DNA of 64,000 nt, taken from positions 2,542,001 through 2,606,000 of the forward strand of contig NZ_JAPJZI010000001.1 of NCBI RefSeq assembly GCF_027944115.1. Direction: 5' to 3'. The notes beneath the pieces are model-generated. The model did not search any database. It saw only the letters and a list, made by a program, of their open reading frames with translations, and had not been told where the DNA came from. Shown here one piece after another: positions 1-8,865 of the stretch; within the stretch, counting starts at the first letter, position 1, and each line of letters begins with the position of its first letter. The position numbers were made by a program, and so were the translations under genes. This DNA is from Hoeflea prorocentri (GTDB taxonomy: Bacteria; Pseudomonadota; Alphaproteobacteria; Rhizobiales; Rhizobiaceae).

Positions 1-367
1 GAGCAAATAAAGTTCAAACTATTGGTAAATTTGAATTTTTATTAATCATCGAAAATCCCGCCGCACAGGGTATTGCGAAGAATTTTACTCAAATTGAACC
101 TTTTGGATTTCAACCAATCGCTAACCAAAGGGATCATTGCCGGCGAAATTTTTCCAAGCATCTCCAGTCCAAAACCTCCAATTCCTGCGGTTTTGGGGTG
201 GTCTTTTATTGACCGTTGTGAAGCATCGTGAGCGGAGGAGGACTGAAAATCGGCGGCTGGGTGTCTGGCGGTCTGATCTGCCAGACCCTGACCTGAGGCA
301 CGAAGTAAGAGTTACGGCGATGTGCGCCTGACGCAACACCGCCGTCCTGACATCTTTGTACGTGCGC
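1..367. other. AT-rich left margin without an assignable gene
   Basis: The first ~130 bases are clearly richer in A and T than the rest of the window. On the plus strand one frame is open from base 3 to a TGA at 210-212 (69 codons, no start inside the window), so it could be the 3' end of a gene that begins to the left. Its translation is mixed hydrophobic/polar and I do not recognise it. Bases 213-367 hold the 3' flank of the glutathione transferase gene with only short weak dyads around 268-290. Nothing here is firmly supported. Confidence 0.3.
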
Positions 368-1075
368 CTATCGCGCCCGTTGACCGAAGAGAACCTTCTG
401 GGCTTCCTTGTCATCGGCGATGTTGCTTCTTGCGCGCTCATCCTTGCCGATCTCAAGACTTTTCTTCACCGACGGCTTCGCCATCATGGCGTCGTGCCAG
501 CGCTTGAGGTTTGGAAAATCCTCAATTCTCTGTCCCTGGCGCTCAAAGGGAACCACCCATCCGATACAGGCCATATCCGCAATCGAATAGTCACCGGCCA
601 GGTATTCGTGTTCGCCGAGGCGCGTGTTCATCACCCCGTAGAGCCGGTTGACTTCATTCGTGTAGCGGTCAATCGCATAGGGTACTTCCTCTGGCGCATA
701 TTGCCTGAAATGATGCGCCTGCCCGGCCATAGGCCCGAGACCGCCCATCTGCCAGAACAGCCATTCCTCCACCGCAATGCGGCTGCGCTCATCGGTCGGA
801 TAGAACCTGCCGAACTTGCGGCCCAGATATTGCAGGATCGCGCCGGATTCGAAAACCGACACGGGTTCACCGCCCGGCCCCTCCGGATCGACAATTGCAG
901 GCATGCGATTGTTGGGCGCAATCTTCAGGAACTCGGGCTCGAATTGTTCCCCCTTTCCGATATTCACAAACCTGATGTCGTAAGGCACACCAAGTTCTTC
1001 CAGCATAATCGTGATTTTCCAGCCATTGGGCGTTGGCCAGTAGTAAAGCTCAATTGGCAGTTTCTGTTCAGCCAT
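368..1075 (-). CDS. glutathione S-transferase, YfcG/YghU (Nu-class)-like
   Basis: Cytosolic glutathione transferase of 235 aa. The N-terminal thioredoxin-like half carries the TPNGWKI segment (about residues 14-20) and APNNRMPAIVD, both typical of the YfcG/YghU group, which uses Thr/Asn near the glutathione thiol and often has disulfide-bond reductase activity. An all-helical C-terminal half follows (EYLAGDYSIADMA region). The ATG at 1075 is chosen because homologues begin right at the first beta strand; an in-frame upstream extension has low-complexity, non-GST content. It is divergent from the microprotein genes at 1281. The substrate cannot be predicted. Confidence 0.9.
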   Translation of the reverse strand: MAEQKLPIELYYWPTPNGWKITIMLEELGVPYDIRFVNIGKGEQFEPEFLKIAPNNRMPAIVDPEGPGGEPVSVFESGAILQYLGRKFGRFYPTDERSRIAVEEWLFWQMGGLGPMAGQAHHFRQYAPEEVPYAIDRYTNEVNRLYGVMNTRLGEHEYLAGDYSIADMACIGWVVPFERQGQRIEDFPNLKRWHDAMMAKPSVKKSLEIGKDERARSNIADDKEAQKVLFGQRAR

Positions 1076-1280
1076 TTCCGTCTCCGATTTCCGACAGACC
1101 AGAGATAGGGCACATGAGGCCCAATGGAAACCTGGCTTTGCCGTAGTCCCTATCCGGCGGCCCCAATGCTTCTGGTTTCTTTGGCTTAACGTTCTTGAAC
1201 GCCAGATGAACGCAGCCCTCAGGAATGGTTCAGCGCCGTTTGTGCATAGTCTTTTCAACAGACGCACAAAGGACCACGAC

Positions 1281-1460
1281 ATGATCGCCAACCTGACACG
1301 CCGCTTCATTCTGATCAGCCTGATCTTCGCTGTTTGCGCAGGTCTGGTTGCCTATGCGGTGGGACATCAGGAAAGGCACAGCCCTTCGTGGGTCGCCGGA
1401 CAGCCGGTTCCCTGCATCAGCACGGAAAACGGCCCCTGCACCGGTCCGAAAAACAACTGA
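1281..1460 (+). CDS. small membrane/exported protein (59 aa), unknown
   Basis: A 59-aa product starting at ATG 1281, 9 bases after an AAAGGA Shine-Dalgarno sequence. A positively charged N-terminus is followed by one hydrophobic segment (about residues 9-29), then a short polar tail with two cysteines (PCIS and PCTG, about 44 and 52). The tail would face the periplasm if the segment is a signal anchor. It lies 15 bases before a second small membrane-type gene, suggesting a two-gene operon. I do not recognise the family. Confidence 0.6.
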   Translation: MIANLTRRFILISLIFAVCAGLVAYAVGHQERHSPSWVAGQPVPCISTENGPCTGPKNN

Positions 1461-1475
1461 GCCCTGGAGAGCAAA

Positions 1476-1646
1476 ATGTTTGCCAACGCCACAGATTTCA
1501 TCGCAACCATGCTGCGCATCTGCCTCGTCAGCACGTTTTTCATTGGCCCCGTTGCCGGATTTGCCGCCACACAGGTTGGCCCCGACAAAGCGAGCATGAA
1601 GGGCGCCGGCCTTGTGATCTTCGTCAGCCTGCAGCGCAACCGTTAA
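1476..1646 (+). CDS. small membrane protein (56 aa), unknown
   Basis: ATG at 1476 is preceded by GGAGAG (1466-1471), and the frame runs to TAA at 1644-1646. The 56-aa product has one long hydrophobic stretch (about residues 10-35) and a basic C-terminal end (QRNR). It follows the 59-aa gene by 15 bases on the same strand and precedes amn by 73 bases. The good ribosome-binding site and spacing argue for a real gene, but no homologue comes to mind and the function is unknown. Confidence 0.5.
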   Translation: MFANATDFIATMLRICLVSTFFIGPVAGFAATQVGPDKASMKGAGLVIFVSLQRNR

Positions 1647-1719
1647 GCTTCGTGAGAGAATATTGGTGCAACAAGGTTGCGGTCGTTTTCATGTCACGCG
1701 CGGATGACTATATTAGCGC

Positions 1720-3225
1720 ATGGACACTCGAATCAGACAAAATAGTCAGTTGGCAGTCGACACACCGCCGACTGAGAAACAAAAATCCTTCTCGCACGCA
1801 AAAGACGCCGTTGATGCTCTGAGCGCACTTTACAGCCGCAATACCGGCTTCCTGCGGGACCGTTTCCAGGAATTCGGCACCGCCGGCGCACAGACAGCCA
1901 AGCGCTACCGCGCCTTCTATCCGCAGGTCAGGGTCTCAACCTCCAGCTTTACACATGTCGACAGCCGGCTCTCCTACGGCCATGTGACGGCGCCCGGAAA
2001 TTACACGGCGACCATCACCCGGCCGGAGCTCTTCCGCAGCTATCTGGAGCAGCAACTCGAGCTTCTGATCAAAAACCACGACCTGGAGGTCGTCGTCGAT
2101 GAATCGGATACGCCGATCCCTCTACACTTTGCATTGGGTGAAGATGCAAATGTTGACGCGTCCTTTGCCAACAATCTGTCAGCACCGCTACGCGACGTGT
2201 TCGACGCGCCCGACCTGAACATTACCGACGATACGATCGTCAATGGCACCTATGACCCCGATCTGGGCGGACCGCTGCCGCTGGCGGCTTTCACAGCGCA
2301 ACGGATCGACTATTCGCTTGCCAGATTGTCCCACTACACGGCCACCAAGGCAGAGCATTTTCAAAACTTCGTGCTCTTTACCAACTACCAGTTCTATGTG
2401 GAGGAGTTCTGCGCTCTCGCCAAGATGCTGATGGCCGATGGCGGCGGCGGATACGAGGCCTTTGTCGAACCCGGCAATGTTATCACGCGCGCCGGGGACA
2501 TCACGCCGAACCCGGCCTCGGGCCCTGCCCGTCTGCCGCAGATGCCGGCCTACCACCTCAAACGCAAGGACCATTCCGGCATCACGATGATCAATATCGG
2601 CGTGGGCCCGTCTAACGCCAAGACGATCACCGACCATGTTGCTGTCCTGCGGCCGCATTCATGGCTGATGCTTGGCCATTGCGCCGGACTGCGCAACAGC
2701 CAGCAGCTTGGCGACTACGTGCTTGCGCATGCCTATGTGCGCGAAGACCACGTTCTGGACGACGATCTGCCCGTCTGGGTTCCGATCCCGGCCCTTGCGG
2801 AAGTCCAGGTCGCGCTGCAGGAGGCTGTGGCCGAGGTGACGGGCTTCGAGGGCTATGACCTGAAGCGCATCATGCGGACGGGCACCGTCGCGACCATCGA
2901 CAACAGAAACTGGGAACTGCGCGATCAGAGCGGGCCGGTTCACCGGCTTTCCCAGTCTCGGGCCATCGCACTGGATATGGAATCGGCAACCATTGCGGCA
3001 AACGGCTTCCGCTTCCGCGTGCCCTATGGAACGTTGCTTTGCGTCTCCGACAAGCCGCTGCACGGCGAACTGAAGCTTCCTGGCATGGCGACGGATTTTT
3101 ATCGCACACAGGTCAATCAGCACCTGAAGATCGGCATATTGGCGCTTGAAAAACTGGCCGCGATGCCGCCTGAACGGCTTCATTCCCGCAAGCTGCGCAG
3201 CTTCTTTGAGCCGGCCTTCCAGTAA
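1720..3225 (+). CDS. amn: AMP nucleosidase
   Basis: Hydrolyses AMP to adenine and ribose 5-phosphate, a purine-salvage and adenylate-pool enzyme of the cytosol. The 501 aa are close to the ~480-aa Escherichia coli enzyme. The N-terminal AMN domain is followed by a nucleoside-phosphorylase-fold domain. The family signature LDMESATIAANG (about residue 416 on) and the following VPYGTLLCVSDKPLHGE stretch are both present. ATG 1720 lacks an obvious Shine-Dalgarno sequence, so the start is less certain than the identity. The gene converges on the MFS gene at 3242 with 16 bases between stops. Confidence 0.93.
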   Translation: MDTRIRQNSQLAVDTPPTEKQKSFSHAKDAVDALSALYSRNTGFLRDRFQEFGTAGAQTAKRYRAFYPQVRVSTSSFTHVDSRLSYGHVTAPGNYTATITRPELFRSYLEQQLELLIKNHDLEVVVDESDTPIPLHFALGEDANVDASFANNLSAPLRDVFDAPDLNITDDTIVNGTYDPDLGGPLPLAAFTAQRIDYSLARLSHYTATKAEHFQNFVLFTNYQFYVEEFCALAKMLMADGGGGYEAFVEPGNVITRAGDITPNPASGPARLPQMPAYHLKRKDHSGITMINIGVGPSNAKTITDHVAVLRPHSWLMLGHCAGLRNSQQLGDYVLAHAYVREDHVLDDDLPVWVPIPALAEVQVALQEAVAEVTGFEGYDLKRIMRTGTVATIDNRNWELRDQSGPVHRLSQSRAIALDMESATIAANGFRFRVPYGTLLCVSDKPLHGELKLPGMATDFYRTQVNQHLKIGILALEKLAAMPPERLHSRKLRSFFEPAFQ

Positions 3226-3241
3226 CCCGGGGGCTGACGCT

Positions 3242-4495
3242 TTAGGCCTTACGGTTTTTCGGATCGAGTTGAACGACCGCATGAGACCGCCAGGCCGTGG
3301 CGACCAGGATCAGTGCGACGACAAAAGCGGCGATGCCGATCAGGAATGGAAGATCGCGGTCCGTGGCCATGGTCAGCCCGCCAATCAGCGAAATCGAACC
3401 CGAACCAAGCGTGAAGAGTGCTATGGTCACGCCCATGACCCAGCCCTGCTCCGTTTCATCCACCGTCTCGGAAAACATCAGCAGGAGTGTCGGATAGGTA
3501 ATGGAGAACGCACACAGGATCGGAATAACCAGGACAAAGGACAGCGCCGGGACCGGATTCCATATGAACAGTGCCAGCGATGCAGCCATGATAATGACGG
3601 TGACGGTCACGATCCTGATCTGGGAGAAGCGTTCAAGAACCGGCCCAAGGAGAACCGTGCTGCCGAAGGCCATGGCGGCACCCGCGACGACCAGGATGGC
3701 GCTGGACGAAAATGTGCCAAACCCGAACTTTGAGTGCACATAGTTATCAAGGAAGATAAAGAAGCAGTTCAGCCCCAGGACGGCGAAAAAGAAGACACCG
3801 CTGAGCCTTGCGACAACAGGGTGCTTTGCAACCCGCCAAAGCGTCAGGAACACCTCCGATAGCCCGAAGTCGATCTTGCGGCGCTTCTTCAGCGTTTCCT
3901 TAAAATAGAACTGGATGAGCAACAGGTTGATCAAGACAATAAAAGCGGCGAAATAGGCTGGAAGTTGCAGCGAGGCAAAACTTCCAAGCAAGGCCGTACT
4001 GCCCAGAACCCCGACGATAATGGGGCCACCCATCAGGCCGCCGGCGGCGGCAGCGGCGATGTAGCCCATGAAGCGGCCTTTTTCCTCCGGTCCGCTGGCC
4101 ATATCGATGAGCGCGGCCTGCGCAATCGGCTGATTTCCCGCGGTAAATCCGGCAACAATCCGGCCGACAACAAGCAGAACGAAGCTCGACGTCATCAAGG
4201 CCAGGATGGTCAGCATGTAACCGGTCAACATGCCCGTAAGGCAAATGATGATCCCGGTCTTGCGGCCGATATAATCGGATAGTTTCGATATGAACGCCGC
4301 GCCGAAGAACCAGGAGATGAAGAAAAGACCGATGACAATGCCGTAGCGCACCTCGCGGGCGGCTTCCGGCATATCGTGAGGCAGGAATGTCCGGCTGGTA
4401 TCGAGGAGGATCGATGAGATCAGCGGATACATCAGCCCCTGACCCATGATATCTATGAACACCACCATCAGCAGTGCAAATCGTGAAATGTTCAT
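3242..4495 (-). CDS. MFS transporter, DHA1/TetA-like
   Basis: Inner-membrane major facilitator of 417 aa with about 12 hydrophobic segments. Motif A of the family is visible after the second helix (SKLSDYIGRKTG, about residues 72-83), and the first helix starts within the first 10 residues. Motif A plus a GPIIVG-type helix 5 points to a drug/H+ antiporter or related exporter, but the substrate is not predictable. ATG 4495 is chosen because the hydrophobic core begins immediately after it; upstream in-frame codons look non-coding. It lies downstream of etfD on the same strand, separated by a probable terminator, so it is probably transcribed on its own. Confidence 0.85.
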   Translation of the reverse strand: MNISRFALLMVVFIDIMGQGLMYPLISSILLDTSRTFLPHDMPEAAREVRYGIVIGLFFISWFFGAAFISKLSDYIGRKTGIIICLTGMLTGYMLTILALMTSSFVLLVVGRIVAGFTAGNQPIAQAALIDMASGPEEKGRFMGYIAAAAAGGLMGGPIIVGVLGSTALLGSFASLQLPAYFAAFIVLINLLLIQFYFKETLKKRRKIDFGLSEVFLTLWRVAKHPVVARLSGVFFFAVLGLNCFFIFLDNYVHSKFGFGTFSSSAILVVAGAAMAFGSTVLLGPVLERFSQIRIVTVTVIIMAASLALFIWNPVPALSFVLVIPILCAFSITYPTLLLMFSETVDETEQGWVMGVTIALFTLGSGSISLIGGLTMATDRDLPFLIGIAAFVVALILVATAWRSHAVVQLDPKNRKA

Positions 4496-4554
4496 GCGTA
4501 CTCCGGTTCGACGCCAAGGCTCTGTTTGCCGGAGCAGCTTAATGCTTAAATCGA

Positions 4555-4589
4555 TAATATAAAGTGTTTGGCGCACAGGCGCCAAACAC
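4555..4589 (-). terminator. rho-independent terminator after etfD
   Basis: A perfect 11-bp inverted repeat (arms 4564-4574 and 4579-4589, loop ACAG) sits 16 bases after the etfD stop. Read on the minus strand it is followed by TTTATATTA. The stem is GC-rich next to the loop. The T tract is interrupted, so strength is uncertain. Confidence 0.7.
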
Positions 4590-4605
4590 CGAACAGTATA
4601 AAGGA

Positions 4606-6273
4606 TCACATATTCGGATAGACCGGGCCTTCACCGCCCTGAGGCGGCACCCAGTTGATGTTCTGGTTCGGGTCCTTGATATCGCAGGTTTTGCAGTGCA
4701 CGCAGTTCTGCGCATTGATGACGAACTTCGGCTCTGCGCCGTCTTCCTCAACCCATTCATAGACACCGGCCGGACAATAGCGGGTCGACGGACCGGCAAA
4801 GACATCGTGCTCGGAAGACTTCTGAAGCGCGGCGTCCTGAAGCTGCAAATGGACCGGCTCGTCTTCCTCATGGTTGGTGTTGGAAAGGAACACTGACGAC
4901 AGACGGTCGAATGTCAAAACACCGTCCGGTTTCGGATAGTCAATTTTTTTGTGCTTGCTGGCCGGTTCGAGAGCGGCGTAATCCGCCTTGCCGTGTTTCA
5001 TTGTGCCGAAGACAGAGCCTCCGAACAGCGTATTGCACCACATGTCGAACCCGCCGGCCATAACACCCAAGACCGTGCCGAGTTTCGACCAGAGCGGCTT
5101 GACGTTGCGGACCTTCTTCAGATCACGGCCGATATCGCTGTCGCGCCAGGCCTCTTCATAGCCGCTGATCTCGTCAGCGGAGCGGCCGGCAGCGATCGCT
5201 TCGGCGACGTGTTCGGCGGCCTGCATACCCGACAGCATCGCGTTGTGCGATCCCTTGATGCGGGGCACATTGACGAAGCCGGCTGAACATCCGATCAGCG
5301 CGCCACCGGGGAACGTCAGCTTGGGTACGGATTGGAAACCGCCTTCCGTAATGGCGCGGGCGCCATAGGCAATCCGCTTTCCGCCCTCGAAGGTCGGCGC
5401 GATCGACGGATGGGTCTTGAAGCGCTGGAATTCCTCAAAGGGTGAGAGGTAGGGATTCTTGTAATTCAGGTGAAGCACGAACCCTACAGCAACCTGATTA
5501 TCCTCAAGATGATAGAGGAACGAGCCACCGCCGGTTTTTCCATTCAGCGGCCAGCCGAAGGAATGCTGCACCAGACCCTGGCGATGTTTGGACGGATCGA
5601 CATGCCAGAGTTCCTTGATCCCGATACCGAATTTCTGCGGTTCTCTGTCTGCTTCCAGATCAAAGCGGGCAATCAACTGCTTCGCGAGCGAACCGCGCAC
5701 ACCCTCGCCGATCAGCACATATTTGCCGTGAAGTTCCATGCCGCGGGCAAAATTGGGGCCGGGCTTTCCATCCCGTCCGACACCCATGTCACCGGTTGCC
5801 ACACCCATGACGGCGCCAGCGTCGTTGTAAAGCACTTCGGTTGCGGCAAAACCAGGATAGACTTCAACTCCCAGTTCCTCGGCCTTGGCTCCGAGCCAGC
5901 GGCAGACATTACCGAGAGAAACGATGTAATTGCCGTGATTGTTCATCAGCGGCGGCATCATGAAATTCGGCAGTGTGATGGAACCGGAGTGGCCAAGAAC
6001 CAGGAAATGGTCCTTGTTGACAGCGGTCTTGAACGGGTGGTCCGGATCATCGCGCCAGTCAGGGATAAGCCGGTCGACACCTACCGGATCCATAACGGCG
6101 CCGGAAAGAATGTGAGCGCCGACTTCGGCCCCCTTCTCCAGCACCACGACGGACAATTCCGGGTTGACCTGTTTCAGCCGGATTGCTGCCGAAAGCCCGG
6201 CAGGACCTGCTCCGACGATGACAACATCGAATTCCATGCTCTCGCGTTCGGGCATCTCGAATTCGTCGCTCAT
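4606..6273 (-). CDS. etfD: electron transfer flavoprotein-ubiquinone oxidoreductase
   Basis: Passes electrons from reduced ETF (fed by acyl-CoA and branched-chain acyl-CoA dehydrogenases) to ubiquinone at the inner membrane. The 555-aa length is usual. The Rossmann FAD motif VGAGPAG is at residues 20-26. The C-terminal ferredoxin-like domain has four cysteine ligands for one [4Fe-4S] cluster at about C500, C524, C527 and C530 (CVHCKTC). ATG 6273 follows a GGAGGAG ribosome-binding site. A palindrome resembling a LiuR operator lies about 120 bases upstream, consistent with control together with branched-chain amino acid or fatty acid breakdown. All key residues are present. Confidence 0.96.
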   Translation of the reverse strand: MSDEFEMPERESMEFDVVIVGAGPAGLSAAIRLKQVNPELSVVVLEKGAEVGAHILSGAVMDPVGVDRLIPDWRDDPDHPFKTAVNKDHFLVLGHSGSITLPNFMMPPLMNNHGNYIVSLGNVCRWLGAKAEELGVEVYPGFAATEVLYNDAGAVMGVATGDMGVGRDGKPGPNFARGMELHGKYVLIGEGVRGSLAKQLIARFDLEADREPQKFGIGIKELWHVDPSKHRQGLVQHSFGWPLNGKTGGGSFLYHLEDNQVAVGFVLHLNYKNPYLSPFEEFQRFKTHPSIAPTFEGGKRIAYGARAITEGGFQSVPKLTFPGGALIGCSAGFVNVPRIKGSHNAMLSGMQAAEHVAEAIAAGRSADEISGYEEAWRDSDIGRDLKKVRNVKPLWSKLGTVLGVMAGGFDMWCNTLFGGSVFGTMKHGKADYAALEPASKHKKIDYPKPDGVLTFDRLSSVFLSNTNHEEDEPVHLQLQDAALQKSSEHDVFAGPSTRYCPAGVYEWVEEDGAEPKFVINAQNCVHCKTCDIKDPNQNINWVPPQGGEGPVYPNM

Positions 6274-6392
6274 TTTCAACTCCTCCAACAGGTCAAGGCA
6301 TATGCGCGCTGTCCATTCCTTCGCCAATAGCCTTTCACGATAGCAGGTGCAATCACTTAGAATCGTTCCGACCACCGTTCCTTCTATTTACT

Positions 6393-6408
6393 TTGACGTA
6401 AACGTCAA
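6393..6408. promoter_or_regulatory. 16-bp palindrome resembling a LiuR operator
   Basis: TTGACGT-AA-ACGTCAA is a perfect inverted repeat in the 258-base gap between etfD (minus) and the uracil-DNA glycosylase gene (plus). From memory, its form matches the operator described for LiuR, a MerR-family regulator of branched-chain amino acid degradation in proteobacteria whose regulon often includes ETF genes. The etfD neighbour supports that reading. No liuR gene is in the window, so assignment is inference. Confidence 0.5.
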
Positions 6409-6490
6409 TCTCTTACCGTGAAAAGAGACGAAATGTCGCCGCTCGAATGGTCGACCAGTCCGGCGCCGTCATCCACAGGCGGCCGGAAAA

Positions 6491-6519
6491 GACCGTTTCT
6501 CAGATGAGGTGAAACGGTC
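6491..6519 (+). promoter_or_regulatory. 9-bp hairpin/dyad just upstream of the uracil-DNA glycosylase start
   Basis: Perfect 9-bp arms GACCGTTTC (6491-6499) and GAAACGGTC (6511-6519) with an 11-base loop containing GATGAGGT. The dyad ends 12 bases before ATG 6532. It could be a protein operator or a 5' UTR hairpin affecting translation of the glycosylase gene. There is no T tract, so it is unlikely to be a terminator. Confidence 0.4.
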
Positions 6520-6531
6520 TAGAAACGCATC

Positions 6532-7398
6532 ATGGTTTCAAACGACGCGGACTTGAAACAACCGCCCTCAGACGGCGAGCTTGCGACGCTTTTGCATTTT
6601 TATGGCGAAGCGGGCGTTGACTGCACGTTGGCTGACGAAGCAATCAACCGGTTTACCGAGATAACAAAACCCCGGCCTTCAGCACCTGTTGAAGCTTCAC
6701 CGCAACCGGAAAAGCAAGCGGCCGGGCAGTCCCGGCAATCACCCGCGGCACCAGCGCGCCAGCCGGTGGAAGCCACGGTGCCCGACGAGGCTGTCATCAC
6801 CGATGCCCGCGAAACAGCGCGCAAGGCCGAGACAATCGAAGCACTGAAGGACGCGCTTGCTTCTTTCAATGGCTGCAATCTGCGCTTCGGCGCACGCAGC
6901 ACCGTCTTTGCCGATGGCAATCCGCAAGCGCCGGTCATGTTCATCGGTGAAGCACCGGGGCGCGATGAGGATCGCCAAGGCCTGCCTTTTGTCGGCCGTG
7001 CCGGACAGCTCTTAGACCGGATGCTCAAGGCAATCGATCTTGACCGAACGGGATGTTACATCACCAACATGATCCCCTGGCGCCCGCCTGGGAACCGCAC
7101 TCCGACGCCGCTTGAAATCGAATTGTGCCGACCATTCATCGAGCGCCATGTGGAGCTTGTCGCGCCCAAGGTCGTGGTTTTGATGGGAAATGTCTCGACC
7201 AAGGCGTTGCTCGGAACAACCCGGGGCATTCTTTCCATGCGCGGGACGTGGTCGCAATACCATCCCAATAGCGACACGGGCATCCCTGCCCTGCCGACCC
7301 TTCATCCGGCCTATCTGCTGCGCAACCCGGCACAGAAGCGGCTGTCATGGCAGGATTTCCTGTCAGTTCGCGACCGTCTCGACACTTTTGACGGTTAA
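6532..7398 (+). CDS. family-4-type uracil-DNA glycosylase
   Basis: Removes uracil from DNA in base-excision repair. The 288 aa comprise a variable N-terminal ~100 aa (rich in Pro, Ala and Gln) and a core glycosylase domain. Motif GEAPG (139-143), [17 protein letters not shown] and the late HPAYLL motif are diagnostic. Against the usual four [4Fe-4S] ligands, only C115 and C199 remain; the other two positions are F112 and W183 (in PWRPPGNR), so the cluster is probably absent. From memory this pattern recurs in alphaproteobacterial members. ATG 6532 lacks a clear ribosome-binding site; an 18-nt-wide dyad precedes it. Confidence 0.85.
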   Translation: MVSNDADLKQPPSDGELATLLHFYGEAGVDCTLADEAINRFTEITKPRPSAPVEASPQPEKQAAGQSRQSPAAPARQPVEATVPDEAVITDARETARKAETIEALKDALASFNGCNLRFGARSTVFADGNPQAPVMFIGEAPGRDEDRQGLPFVGRAGQLLDRMLKAIDLDRTGCYITNMIPWRPPGNRTPTPLEIELCRPFIERHVELVAPKVVVLMGNVSTKALLGTTRGILSMRGTWSQYHPNSDTGIPALPTLHPAYLLRNPAQKRLSWQDFLSVRDRLDTFDG

Positions 7399-7591
7399 AA
7401 AGAACGGGCCGAAGCCCACCGGCAGGCGTTAAAAAAGTCGGCAAAGTTTTTTGATGCCCATGTCGCGATTTGGAGCGCGTACGGCTTGACCATCTGGCAT
7501 GGTTGACGATCAGGCAGACGCGTCAAACTCGCGTGTCGCCCGGTATTCGACTATCCGGCATAAATCGCCGGTGATGCGGAGTGTTGATGTC

Positions 7592-8860
7592 ATGGCAAGC
7601 AGCATCGTTCCGATAGCGAGCCTTCTTCTTTCAGCGTTCTTCATGCTGCTGGCCAGCGGACTTTCAGGTTACCTGATCCCTCTGCGCGCCGTGCAGGAGG
7701 GCTGGTCGACATTCGAGATCTCGATGATCGGCACGGGCTATGCCGTCGCCTTCACCGCAGGATGCTTCATCGTGCCGCGTCTTGTCCTGAGAGTCGGCCA
7801 TGTCCGGGTGTTCGCGGTGCTTGCAGCGCTGATGTCCATATCGTTGCTCATGCATGCGCTCATAGTCGACAGCCTGGCCTGGATCGCCTTTCGCGGCCTT
7901 GCCGGCTTCTCCATTGCCGGCGGGTATATGGTGATCGAAAGCTGGCTGAACGAAAGGGTGACGAACGAGACCAGGGGAACGGTCTTTTCGATCTACATGG
8001 TCGTTGCCATGCTCGCATTGATGGCCGGTCAGTTCATGGTGCCCCTCGGCAACCCGATGACCGCGACCCTTTTTATGGTCTGCGCGATCATCTATGCCCT
8101 CGCCTTGATGCCGACGGGCCTTTCCAGCGCCCAGTCTCCGCAGCCACTGACGCAGGTATCGGTCGACGTACGCGGCCTCTATTATAAATCACCGGCTGCC
8201 GTTGTCGGCGCTGTTCTGGCCGGTGTGATCGCCGGGGCATGGCACAACCTTGCACCGGTGTTCGCACAGTCCAACGGCCTTTCGACAGCGACCGGCGCAA
8301 CCATGCTCGCCATTGCCATGATCGGCGGCGCTCTCTTCCAGATACCGCTCGGACGACTGTCCGACAGGATGGACCGTCGGTACATGATGATGGTCGCTGG
8401 CATCATCGGCACCTGTATGTGCCTGTTCACCCTGATTGTCGGAACAAGTGGTATCTTTCTCTTCTTGTTGTCGATGTTCCTGCTCGGCTCGGTGCTCTTT
8501 CCAATCTATTCGCTCGTCGTCGCGCACGCCAATGACTACGCTCAGGCGGACGAGTTTGTCTCTGTCTCCAGTGGCTTGCTGATTGTCTATGGTGTGGGCA
8601 CCATGCTCGGCCCGCCGATTTCGGGCCTATTGATGGACCAGTTCGGAAGCCGCGCGCTGTTTGCAGTGATCGGCGTGTCCTTTGCGGCCTACGGCGGCTA
8701 TGCCTATTACCGCACGTTCCGCAGACCACAGGCTGAGGAAGAAGAGCGCGTCGATTTCCAGGCCATTCCCGTCGCCCGGGCGCAAACGCCGCAGACCTAT
8801 GAACTCGATCCGCGCGTGGAACTTGTTTCGGAAGACGAACAGTCACCCGATAGTCAGTAA
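7592..8860 (+). CDS. MFS transporter, YcaD-like
   Basis: Inner-membrane transporter with about 12 helices. The helix-4/5 motif GGYMVIESWLNERV resembles the VVESWL signature of the YcaD group, and motif A-like GRLSDRMDRRYMM is in the central loop. The last ~55 aa form a polar, acidic cytoplasmic tail (EEEERVD, SEDEQSPDSQ). I prefer ATG 7592, with GGAG 10 bases upstream and the first helix starting directly after it. In-frame starts at 7499 and 7574 would add up to 31 polar residues. Substrate unknown. It converges on the DMT gene with only 5 bases between stops. Confidence 0.85.
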   Translation: MASSIVPIASLLLSAFFMLLASGLSGYLIPLRAVQEGWSTFEISMIGTGYAVAFTAGCFIVPRLVLRVGHVRVFAVLAALMSISLLMHALIVDSLAWIAFRGLAGFSIAGGYMVIESWLNERVTNETRGTVFSIYMVVAMLALMAGQFMVPLGNPMTATLFMVCAIIYALALMPTGLSSAQSPQPLTQVSVDVRGLYYKSPAAVVGAVLAGVIAGAWHNLAPVFAQSNGLSTATGATMLAIAMIGGALFQIPLGRLSDRMDRRYMMMVAGIIGTCMCLFTLIVGTSGIFLFLLSMFLLGSVLFPIYSLVVAHANDYAQADEFVSVSSGLLIVYGVGTMLGPPISGLLMDQFGSRALFAVIGVSFAAYGGYAYYRTFRRPQAEEEERVDFQAIPVARAQTPQTYELDPRVELVSEDEQSPDSQ

Positions 8861-8865
8861 TACCG

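Noticed and set aside
5470-6330. 286-codon open frame antisense to etfD
   Set aside because: ETF-QO motifs on the other strand are complete, and no start signal or domain supports the antisense frame.
6365-6380. GTTC repeat resembling an alphaproteobacterial LexA box near the DNA glycosylase gene
   Set aside because: The two GTTC units are 8 bases apart, not the 7 required by the GTTC-N7-GTTC consensus.
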